From assembly GCA_009760855.2 (NCBI GenBank), contig WPIO01000369.1, forward strand, positions 27,501 through 66,879: DNA of 39,379 bases, written 5' to 3'. This DNA comes from Cristatella mucedo (Eukaryota > Bryozoa > Phylactolaemata > Cristatellidae). The notes under the pieces are model-generated. The model was not told the origin of the DNA and did not search any database. It worked only from the letters and a program-made list of their open reading frames with translations. The stretch's first letter is position 1, and each line of letters starts with the position of its first letter. Both the position numbers and the translations under genes were made by a program. This document shows, in pieces, positions 30,681 through 39,379 of this stretch.

Positions 30681-32371
30681 ACTCTTTCGTGGCGGCCTGC
30701 TTATTTCGCCGCGTAGGCGCGCACCGAACCGCACTAGGCAGCAGGCGTGTTTCGCCGCTCGATAAGCGGCAGGTTATTCCTGCCCATTCCGCCGAGCCTT
30801 CGGCGTTACAACCGACCAGCCAGCCAGCCGCAGGCGAAAGGAGGACGCTGGGATCTTGTCAACAAACGCGCACACAGTCCTGCTACCGTCTGTAGCCGCA
30901 GACTGCCTCGGCGGCGTAGCAGCTAACGGAGCCGATTTAAAATAAGGCGAATTTTGCAGCCATTCTTCAACCGGACGAGCCTCGCGATCGGAACCGAAAC
31001 GCGGCTGGGAGGCCGAACGGAACGTCCTTTTTTAATAGCGTCCTTCTGTCTGCAATTCCTTTTGCTTTAGACTTATTTATTTGTCCAGCATAATGTTTAT
31101 TTATCTTCATTCTTAGTCTTTATGCTGCTATTTCATTTCTATTCGGCGGTGGCCGCCGGTCGGCGGAGCCGGAACGAGCTGGTCGCCCGAAGTTGCTGCT
31201 GCTCCGACGGCGGAAGCCGCCCGCTCTCGAGTCTGGCAGCCGCGCGCATACCAACGCATGGCTACGCATAGCTGCGCCTAGCTGCTACCGTGGATGCCCG
31301 CTAGCCAGTGGAGCCACTGATACTTCTTACAAGAGTGGGGGAAGGAGAGATGCGGCGGCATTGGCGGTGAGGGACAGGGACAAAGGTGTTGGGCGATCTC
31401 GGAGATAGGAACGTGCTTCAACGGCTCTAGCAGTCCGCTCTTTCATGCTCTGCTCTAGCAGTCAGCCCTTTCATCCAGACTTCCGGTGTAGGGCGGGCGG
31501 GAGGCTCTAGGCCGTTGCTGTGGAGCCGCCTATCGGAGACGCCGTAAAGCATCGACTTGAGACGATTGGCGGTGCTTTACTTCCGCAGCAGCCTTGGCGA
31601 GGTGTCCGGTTCAGAGGTGTCGAAAACTCAAAGGTCAAGGTCACTGCACCGCCGACGGCAACGAGTGAGCGTGTGAACTTTGTCCGGAAGTTCTGAACTT
31701 TCCCACGGCTACACGGCCTGCCGCCGTGCCGGCCCTATTCCGGCGCAGAGCCATGCTGGCAAGGTAGTTATCTTTGTCGAGCCTACTGGGCTCGCTACAA
31801 GGTTACAGGTTACGAGGTTACATTTTCCAAGGTTAAAGGTTACGAGGTTACAGATTACGAAGTTATAGGGCTGAGGCAAAGCTGGCCGAAGCGTGATTGC
31901 TGGTCCTCATTTCCCGACGATATCTGCCTGCCTTCATACCCGGTTCGGTTCGCTCCACTCGCTGTAAAGGCACATTCTATACCAATCGGACCCTGGGCCC
32001 AGACCCTGGCTTTGACCCTGACCCTAGCCCTGGCTTTGACCATGACCCTGGCTTTGACCCTGATCCCGTCTCTCCACTCACCGTCTGTAGACAGTCTCTT
32101 CGCGGCTGCGCTCGACGGTTTATAAATCTGATTCCTTTGATTAGGCGGCTGAACGTCACAGGCGCGAGGTCACTCTGCCATGTGGTCGGTTTTTCACCGT
32201 CACATCCGTTGAAGACCGTTCGTCATGTTTTCAGGGCACAAGCCGTACGGGCTGGTGCTGCACGAAATCTAAATTCCCACACCCGCTATCAAACCTGCTC
32301 CCCCTTGACTTCATCTTGAAGTTTTATCACCCGTCCGAGCAGACTCTACCCCTAGACCTACCGCTTTGTTC
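30681..32371. other. GC-variable DNA, short repeats, no gene called
   Basis: It holds a gaggttacaggtta repeat (31797-31867) and a ccctggctttgaccctgac repeat (31995-32070). A duplicated ctctagcagtc ... ctttcat phrase lies at 31425-31475. No supported frame was recognised. Confidence 0.45.
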
Positions 32372-32612
32372 CGGAGCAGGAGCAGAGCCGGAGCAGGAGT
32401 AGAGCCGAAGCAGGAGTAGAGCCGGAGCAGGAGTAGAGCCGGAGCAGGAGTAGAGCCGAAGCAGGAGCAGAGCCGGAGCAGGAGTAGAGCCGAAGCAGGA
32501 GCAGAGCCGGAGCAGGAGCAGAGCCGGAGCAGGAGTAGAGCCGGAGCAGGAGCAGAGCCGAAGCAGGAGCAGAGCCGGAGCAGGAGTAGAGCCGGAGCAG
32601 GAGTGGACCGAG
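32372..32612. repeat. 17-bp minisatellite
   Basis: About 14 copies of gagccggagcaggagta with g/a and c/t variants. The period of 17 keeps frames open on the minus strand and yields Leu/Ala/Ser-rich translations that are not evidence of a gene. Confidence 0.95.
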
Positions 32613-33317
32613 GTGCGGCAATAGAGCCGCTATGGATTTTGAAATCGATACTTGACTCACAATCGCCGCTGTAGGCGAGACGAACGCATTCAGCCATTCT
32701 GGTCGGAGCATTGCTGCATGCAGGGGTCGCCGGCGGAGTTATCCTTGCGAGCGTGTCCCAGGTCTTGGTGCCACTGGAGCTATAGCACCACAAAGATCTG
32801 GGGCACATCCATATCCGGTCCTTTGACGGTGCCACGATCGTTTCAGGCTTTCGTCGGAGCCGCTCCTTATTCAGACTGCTTAATAAGTGAGTGGCTTCCG
32901 CTGAGGTCAAGGTTAAGCACCGCTGGAAAAAAATTTCGTACTACGCCACAGCGAGCTGTTCAGCTCCTCCCTGTCACTATTAAGCCCAGGCCTCCGTAAA
33001 AAATATATTTAAGGAACAGTGAATTGCAAAAATGAAAATTAAAGTGAAAAATGAATTGCATTGGGTGCCGTAAAAATATAAATACACGGTAGAGTCCAGA
33101 CGTACTATAAGAATATTATTGCAATACTAATGGGGCAGTTTAGTCTTTAAGCTTTAGGTTTTAACAGCACTTCCGCTGTCCCGAGTCTGACCGCAGTGTG
33201 CGGATCGTGAACTGTCCATGTCCGTGTGGCGTGTTTATTAGACGCCGTTTCAGGATTTTTCTTCCAGATCCTGAATCCAAATTTTAATGACTTTTCTCAG
33301 CTCGCTTCGCCGTCCCG
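32613..33317. other. intergenic, nothing assigned
   Basis: A minus-strand frame leaves the minisatellite and runs to about 32910 (GTKTWDTLARITPPATPACS region). It matches no family I know. Confidence 0.35.
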
Positions 33318-33498
33318 ATGTTCCGCCGTCCGAAGAAGCCGCCATTTTCTGCCGCTCTTTCTTTGGCAAGCGCTCCAAAGGATCCTGCGTCCAAAAACCG
33401 GAAATGCAGCTTTGTGGTTTGGAGCGGAAAGAGCGGCGCCATTAAGAATGGCCACAACAACCTGAGGGCATCCGACATAGAAGCAAGCACCCAAGCTA
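33318..33498 (+). CDS. possible first exon with strong donor, unknown product
   Basis: An ATG at 33318 (cccgATGt) opens 60 residues beginning MFRRPKKPPFSAAL, Lys/Ser-rich with a natural-looking middle (KNRKCSFVVWSGKSGAI). It runs into TAC|GTAAGT, a textbook donor, in phase 2. The minus-strand aaaatggcggc at about 33343-33353 resembles a YY1-type promoter motif. I found no acceptor-bounded second exon and do not recognise the protein, so this could be coincidence. Confidence 0.3.
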
Positions 33499-34171
33499 CG
33501 TAAGTGGTGGGCGCATTTTTAGTTCCCGTGCTGCACTGAGCTTTTCGCCAATGGGCTAAAAACCAACTCGCTGACTGGTCGGTCGACTCTTGACTAGACG
33601 ATCGAATCGAAATCTGCCAGCATCTGCGCACAGCTCGATCGGATCGTCGTGGACGAGCCGAGATGAACAGATCGAGCTGCGAAAAAAAGAACGCACAAGA
33701 GCGAACCCCATCAAAAACAATTACAAAACAACACAAAACAACAACGCTGCCCAAAATTCAGCAAAGACGTTAAAGAAGTACACGTTCCCATTGGTCACGG
33801 CGTTTGAAAAGCATATACCGACTATCGAAAGTGCGTCATTGCAACATGTAAACATCTCGTTTGATGGCTGATCAGAAGATTCAACCCACTTTGTTACCAA
33901 GTTTCTTACATCTATGCAATTTAGATGCGTATTTTTATTAGTTATTTGTGTAACTTGGATTCGCTACATACTTATTGGCCTCTTCACTACGTTGCCCATC
34001 AAGGAGGTTCGCAGTTCGTGAGCTCCAGGTTTTTCCGCTGACGTTTGCTTTCCGCTGCTTGATGAGACACTTTTTTTGACCTTCACAGCTGTCAACCATG
34101 CGGAGTTCATCCGTGCAGCACTGCGGCGGTACAGCCGAACGAGTAGTCTGCCTGATTAGTGACAATTGCTC
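33499..34171. other. unassigned
   Basis: An Asn/Lys-rich frame at 33590-33871 has no support. No repeat family was recognised. Confidence 0.35.
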
Positions 34172-34362
34172 TATAAATAATAATAATAACAATAGTAGTA
34201 CATTTGCATAGCATCCTCAGAGAGCTGAATCTCTTCCTGGGCACTTTACACATCCTGTAGAGAAAGCGCTCGCGTTTCATTCGCAACAAATTTAAAGCGC
34301 CTTGAAAGAGACTGAGTTCTCAGAGGGCGCTTTATCAAGTGTGTTATTATTATTATTACCAA
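34172..34362. mobile_element. two L2-like tails head to head
   Basis: A minus-strand tail (AATAATAATAAC, then catcctcagagagctgaatc, ctgggcactttaca) meets a plus-strand tail (caaatttaaagcgccttga, ttctcagagggcgctttatc, TTATTATTATTA). Together they make an inverted repeat with the simple repeats at its outer edges. Confidence 0.7.
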
Positions 34363-34519
34363 ATGATTGTTGGTAACATTCTCAAGCAGCGGGCACAGTA
34401 AGCATGCATTTGCACACACATAAAGGAAGCAACGACTAATTACAAAGAACCACTAAAAGTGTAATTAGTATGTGTATCTTAAGCTTCTTATTAAAAGGCG
34501 GCAACAGATAATCGGTCAA

Positions 34520-35057
34520 ATCGGCCGTTGTTTTGTCTCAACACTCATCTTCTCAATTTGGCAGTGAAAGCCTACATTGCACACTTTCTCTCACCTGAGT
34601 CCGAACTTGTTGGGAAATTTATGTCGTATTTGTCCACGCTCAAGGAGTCCAGCAAGCTGCGTCTGTCGACATCTTTTCGCACTGTCCTAGGAAATGTGAC
34701 TCGCTGTGGCTTGAAGTTGCCAACCTGTTTGAGCGGTTTGAATGATTAATTCCTACTATTGATGATTTGAACCCCGAGCTTGCCAAATTGATCCTTAGAG
34801 CTGCTCAAAGAAATGTCAGTCTTCGGTATAAAGCGGCATTGGCTGATATCAAATCTGTCACTCTCGCACTTCATGCTCATGATGGAACAATCGCCGAATC
34901 ACATGTCATTTTACACTTACTGATTGAATCGTTTCCATCATTCAACTTTGAGAAGTACCTGGGAGGAATTGGTCCAGATATTGTTCACAGTCCTGCATTT
35001 GAAACAACCAATCATCAAGATCCAGAATGGGAGCGAAGATCAATCGAATTAAAGTGA
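34520..35057 (+). pseudogene. hAT-superfamily transposase relic
   Basis: Two frames together read like the late part of a hAT transposase: LNLAVKAYI, then ESELVGKFMSYLSTLKESSK, then RLSTSFRTVLGNVTR. After a frame change come LWLEVANLFERFE and a stop, then ELAKLILRAAQR, LADIKSVTLALHAHD and a LHLLIESFPSF segment. The order (NLAV, KLR/L, VTRW, then a ladder of helices) is known from hAT proteins with N-terminal BED fingers. The N-terminus and the final dimerisation block are missing. At least one frameshift and one TGA show it is dead. Terminal inverted repeats were not located. Confidence 0.65.
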
Positions 35058-35224
35058 AACTGTCTGCAGCGGTGATAATTCCGACGAAGTGGAAGATTCC
35101 AGCCTTTCCTTGGCCGAGAGTATGTTGAAGTGACTGCATACGCTGTTGGCACCCGCACAGGCCTACGGCTGAGTTTCTTCTGCCGACGTCGAATATTGCC
35201 GAACGAACCGAGCAAGCGGATATC

Positions 35225-35322
35225 CGCTATATATAGCGGATATATATATATATTATATATATATATACATATAAATACATATACACACACACATAAATAT
35301 ATATATATATATATATACACAA
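35225..35322. repeat. (TA)n with CA and TATACATA parts
   Basis: Two TA blocks around an acacacacacata segment. The first part (35222-35245) contains a palindrome atccgctatatatagcggat. Confidence 0.9.
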
Positions 35323-35474
35323 TCACGAGCTCCGGAGGGCGGGGCAGGAATAGCTATTTAGTACAATAAATGTATTTGAATCGGACTGCAGAAAGGCTTG
35401 ACGCGTCCTCCGGCGTCCGATAGACGAACACAAATACGGCGATTTTAGCGAGTGCCCCGCTCCATAATTGATAA

Positions 35475-35741
35475 TATTAATAACATAATAATAATGCCCC
35501 TGATGAAGCGCCTTCAGAGAACTCAATCTCTCTCTAGGCGCTTTACATTTGCTGCAAAGGGAAATGCAATGGAATGGTGAGTAATATCATGCTTGATAAA
35601 CAAACATCATGAATAACATGGTTAGGGGTGACATGCACAGGGTCAGCATGCAAATGTGGTTAGTGTCAGCATGCATAAGCACATGAAGGACGAATCACAG
35701 GGACCCACTAAATGCTTTCCTAAATAGGTGTGTTTTTATTG
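35475..35741 (-). mobile_element. L2-like LINE tail, family B, near full for this family
   Basis: It runs from an AATAATAATAA-type tail to aacacacctatttagg, the end of the RT frame seen at 1540. It matches the 1480-1800 copy over about 250 bases. Confidence 0.85.
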
Positions 35742-36600
35742 ATCATAGATCTGAACGTGCCTTCGATTTTAGCTCGCTGGCTGAGCCGCAGAAAGCGGCG
35801 GAAGCTCTTGGAATTGCGGGGTTTGAGATTTTTCTGCAGGTTGCTCATGCTGTGCAAAAAAAACTACGTAACTGTGGTCACCAAGCCGCACTTGGATCGA
35901 TGCATCAATCATATTTAGATCCGGAGCCCTTTTCATTGTTCAAATCGGAGCGCGACGTCGGCCGGCCGTAGAAAGCAAATTCGCGTGCCTTCTTAAAAAA
36001 ATCAGTGAGTGAAAAATCGAGAGAAAAATCATGAAAAATCACGAAAGATCAAAGTTCAGTGAGTGAGCTATAGCAAATGTATTATTATCATTATTGTAAT
36101 TAATTAGCGGCGCTATGAGTTTGCTGGTGGATTTTATAATATAAAAGGGCAAATGTATTGTCATTATCAATATAGCTATTCATGGAAAATCGCAGCAGCA
36201 GCCCAGTCGTAGCCATGCAGTAGAGTTCTTGCAGTAGCTTAGCGGCTGCCTAAAATGCTATTGCTTTGTTTATTTTTCCTCAGTTACAAAATCACATACA
36301 TTAACCTCTGAGACATGCAAACTCTCCTCTGGAATTGTCAGAAGGAAATGGTAAATGCACATCGCTCTAAATTGGTCGATACGCGTGCTCTGGATTTTAA
36401 TTAAGCATCGCGCCAGCAAGATTTCTGGCACTCTTCGGAGCAGAAATGAAACGACGGAACGGAAATGCTTTGTAATTTTACTTTAAGAGAGAAACAGTTT
36501 CATCAGTCATCATTCATTTGGGCCGCACCGACTGGCACTGCACTACGACTAGTATTTACAATTTATATTATAAGTAATAATAATAATAATAATTAGTGGT
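35742..36600. other. unassigned, short tandem phrases
   Basis: Repeated tcagtgagtg and gaaaaatca phrases at 36000-36065 and (AAT)n at 36575-36592. No gene was recognised. Confidence 0.4.
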
Positions 36601-37125
36601 TAATTATTCATCGGTAAGCCGCGCGCGCCTTGCCTTACGCTCTTTCCCCTTACTGTCGCGAGAACGGTCTTTCGGTCTTTCATAGCCACGTTACGAGACG
36701 CTGCGCTCGCATTACTTACGCCGCACTGAACTCGCCGGCTGAGCGCAGCTGAGCGCGCCGGCCGCGAAGCGTAACGCGCCGGGATCTCGTCGCGTCGGTC
36801 TCTCAATCGCCAGCCAGCGCCAGCGCGAGCTCGCCATTCGGCTCTCAGCCTCAGAGCATCGCGGCAGGGGGAGACTACTCCTCAAAGTCTAAAGCCGCCG
36901 CCGCTCAGGTCGATCCGGTCGCGCCCGGTCGCGCCTGGTCGCGCTCCAATTATCGACGTTTCTCAACGTCGCGTCCGAAGGCGTCGGCAGCGGCGACTGA
37001 TCGGCGTCGGCGGCGGCAGCTGCCGCTCGCTCTCTCGCTGGCTTCTCTTGGCGGAGCTGACTCTCCGGGTCGGAGCCTCTAGAGGTCTCTCCGACGATCC
37101 GGATCTAGGCGGTCCTTCCTGGCGG

Positions 37126-37183
37126 TGCTCGAACGTCCGGTGCTGCGCGCAGGCAGCTGCGCGCAGCACCGGACGTTCGAGCG
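37126..37183. repeat. perfect 26-bp hairpin
   Basis: Arms 37127-37152 and 37157-37182 are exact reverse complements (gctcgaacgtccggtgctgc core) around a 4-base loop. A second, imperfect hairpin (attcatctcgcgc / gagagatgaat) follows at 37203-37240. Confidence 0.95.
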
Positions 37184-37857
37184 GCGCGAGCGCCGACGTT
37201 CGCATTCATCTCGCGCGCTGCGCGAGCGCGAGAGATGAATCCGCAAGCGCAAGGCTCGTTTGCCGCCGCACGAACGAGGCTGCTGTAGCAGCAAAACGAG
37301 GCTGCTGCTGCAAAAAAAGACGTGCAGCTTCATATTTCGAGGCCGTCTCGCGACCCGCCCCCTCCGCCTTCTTCCGCGCCCTCTCCCCCCCCCCCGCGGT
37401 CGATCCCGTCTCGCCCGACGGACAAGGCTTCTGGGCGAGCTAACGCTGCTTAGCGGCCCCGCGGTCGAAGTCGGAGCGCACGCTCCAACGATGCCGTCGC
37501 TTGGCGGATGTCGGCGCTTTTATGGCCTTTATGGCGCCCCAACGATGCCGGCGTCCAACGGCGACCGACGCGCGCCCGTGTTTGCGTACTCGCGATCGGC
37601 GCATCCCTCCGCCGCCACGATGCGCGAGCTTCGCTGTTTGCCAATTCGCGTGCATTTCTTCGGTTGCACAAATGACTCGCGCGTCGATGGCAAAGTCGCC
37701 GGATGACAGGCTCGCCGCCGTCGGGGCTTTCGTAGCCTGCACCAACAAGCCTTCGCGAATCTCGTCTGCGCGCGTACAGCCGCAGGAAACTGATTTTCGC
37801 CGATTTCCGCCGACGCTCCGCTCCAAGTGCTCTCGCTCCTCCGCCGCGCTGAAGAGT

Positions 37858-37884
37858 GCGGCCGCCGCTTGGAGCGGCGGCCGC
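37858..37884. repeat. 12-bp GC hairpin, 3-base loop
   Basis: gcggccgccgct tgg agcggcggccgc, perfect arms. Confidence 0.95.
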
Positions 37885-38034
37885 GAGGCAAGCTCGCGGT
37901 CGCCACCGCTCCAACTGAGTTACGCGGCGGCCGCGAAAAAGACTGGCTCTTGGGGCTCTTTTGCATAGCGACAGGAGAGCCTTTGCGGCAATCACCACCG
38001 CTTGTGCAGCGGCGATAAAGGATCGCCCATAGCA

Positions 38035-38110
38035 GGATACGAACCCGCGATCTTGGGGCCGAGGTCGTGAAAAGAGACCGCTGCAGTTAGTGAGCCATTA
38101 TCTAGCCATT
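38035..38110 (-). mobile_element. tRNA-like sequence (SINE head or tRNA relic)
   Basis: The minus strand has a B-box with a full T-arm (gcggg ttcgtat cctgc) and an A-box-like tggctcactaactgcagcgg at tRNA spacing. The acceptor stem does not pair well, so a functional tRNA is unlikely. Confidence 0.5.
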
Positions 38111-38414
38111 ATATTAGCTCCCTATCGGGCATTGAATTGCGCTCAAGATCCCACGTCTCTCTGGCCACGTCTCTCGTTGTTTTTTCACTTTCACTTTCTC
38201 GCCTGTCACTCTTTCTGTCTCCTTTTTTTCTATGCGTTGCTCCTCCCCACTTCGCGCTGAATGCACGCTCCGCACCGAATCTCATCTAGCGGAAAAATCC
38301 CGCCGAACCTGATCCGACTTGGCGGAAGTTTATCCGGCCTTCTCACACCGCCTGCTGCTCGGCTTCCAGCTGTCTCGCCATGCCTCGCAGTGGATGGAAG
38401 TCGTTTGGTGACTG
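38111..38414. other. unassigned, pyrimidine-rich
   Basis: A CT-rich stretch at 38155-38250. No gene was recognised. Confidence 0.4.
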
Positions 38415-38535
38415 GGCCTTCAAATTGAAATTATATTCAACATTGAATATATATTCAAATTATATTATATTCAAATAATAATATATTCATTATATTGATT
38501 GAATTATATTCAAATTGAAATTATAATCAATTTCA
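38415..38535. repeat. AT-rich repeat of attatattcaa units
   Basis: Forward and inverted copies of ttgaaattatattcaa recur four or more times. Confidence 0.85.
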
Positions 38536-38619
38536 GCCACGCGAGTCGAGAACTCGCTTGCGGCTTCTGGCAGCATCTGCACATTGACTTGTCATCGTTA
38601 AAGTATCATCTAAGGATTC

Positions 38620-38735
38620 GGATTTATACTCAGATTTACGCTCAGATTTATGCTCAGATTTATACTAAGATTTATCTCAGATTTATACTCGGATTTATAC
38701 ACGGATTTAGACTTAGATTTATTCTCAGATTTCCC
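38620..38735. repeat. 12-13-bp tandem repeat (agatttatactc)n
   Basis: About nine irregular copies. Confidence 0.9.
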
Positions 38736-39379
38736 GGCTTCGTCAGTCAGTCGTTCCATTGTTCCCGTGTGCTGCTGATGCTGCGTGCTAACTAGTGCAG
38801 GATTTAGTGTATATTACTAACCAAGGGTCCAATTAAGCCCCGAGCTGTCGTGTATGGGATTTTGCATGCTGCTCTAAGGCACGATGCGCGGTGCTTGTCA
38901 TTGACCCTTGACCAATGACCCTGTCACTGACCCTTGACCCAATACTACTCCTCTTGCGGCGACTTGTAAATTTGCGTCTAAATGTGGAGCTTTGCTTCTC
39001 TCTTTTGGGCGCTATACGGGAGATCTATTGCTGACGTAGCAATAGTTATTGTACTAAGCAATAGTGTCAACGGCGAAAACATATTTTGGTGCGAAAATGG
39101 CTTGCCCGCAGCAGGCAGTGTGCAAGTTCAAGTCGTCGAACCGAAGGGTCGCCGTTCGCCGCATCTCATTTGGACCTGTTGACTTTGACCTCTGTCCTCT
39201 GACCGGATTCTCGAGCTCATTCCGCATTCGCCGACGAAGCCCCCGGCGGTCGGAGTAGCCGTCGGAGCGCGGCGCGGCGCGCGCCTATAGATCCCAAGGA
39301 ACCTTCGTTTCGGGCCTCGATTGGTTTAGCAGCGTTGGCTCCCAGCGCGGCGTCGCCGGCGCGGACGGCTGGCTGGCTG
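38736..39379. other. window end, nothing assigned
   Basis: A short tgacccttgaccaatgaccc repeat lies at 38899-38941. The last 150 bases are GC-rich. Frames here lack family or splice support. Confidence 0.4.

Larger units (their letters stand above)
36601..38030. other. CpG-rich block with no decidable gene
   Basis: Very GC-rich DNA with long frames open on both strands (for example 37501-37968 plus and 37450-37998 minus). A natural-looking part is MAKSPDDRLAAVGAFVACTN on the plus strand. No frame is clearly preferred. It could be a promoter island of a gene outside the window. Confidence 0.4.

Noticed and set aside
37450-37998. Calling a gene in the 37.5-38.0 kb GC block
   Set aside because: Long frames are open on both strands with similar composition and no family match, so neither could be preferred.
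38035-38110. A functional tRNA gene
   Set aside because: Box A, box B and the T-arm fit, but the acceptor stem does not pair convincingly. A SINE head or relic is more likely.

Overview
The window is animal nuclear DNA. It carries introns, CpG-rich gene starts, polyadenylation signals, several families of L2/CR1-like LINE ends, tRNA-derived SINEs, a Ty3/gypsy element, a hAT transposase relic, and very long CA, GA, GGA and TA tracts. Nothing bacterial, viral or organellar was seen. The AP-5 sigma homologue and the repeat mix suggest a metazoan, probably not a mammal and plausibly a marine invertebrate or early vertebrate. I cannot place it more closely.

Region 1 (1-4600): LINE and SINE debris, then a CpG-rich start and an uninterrupted plus-strand gene (2634-3290) that I recognise as AP5S1, the sigma subunit of the AP-5 adaptor complex of late endosomes.

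Region 2 (4605-15400, minus strand): a gene I reconstruct from exons at 14544-14766, 11255-11602, 7954-8646, 5142-5405 and 4912-4988, with an optional first exon at 15177-15234. Every junction is phase 1, the splice sites are plausible, and a stop and an AATAAA signal follow in the right order. The roughly 534-residue product has no recognised fold. It repeats short tryptophan motifs (DPW, DDPWPS, DWEP, DEWP) between basic, possibly amphipathic segments. DPW motifs are known in epsins as AP-2 appendage ligands, so an endocytic or coat-adaptor role is an inference. It converges tail to tail with AP5S1. Its introns hold LINE pieces, long UC-polarity tracts, a relic duplicated exon and a cluster of six CACGTG boxes.

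Region 3 (15400-26500): mostly repeats (tRNA-SINEs, LINE tails, CA/GGA/G tracts) with one weak CpG-rich coding candidate near 23.8-24.1 kb.

Region 4 (26500-30700): a broken Ty3/gypsy pol (RT, RNase H, integrase) carrying a nested L2-type tail and an AT-rich insertion. It is bounded by about 212-bp inverted repeats rather than a normal LTR pair, with LTR-like sequence outside.

Region 5 (30700-39379): minisatellites, a possible first exon at 33318, a hAT transposase relic at 34.5-35.1 kb, LINE tails, and a GC-rich block at 36.6-38.0 kb with long perfect hairpins. The last 600 bases show nothing I can name.
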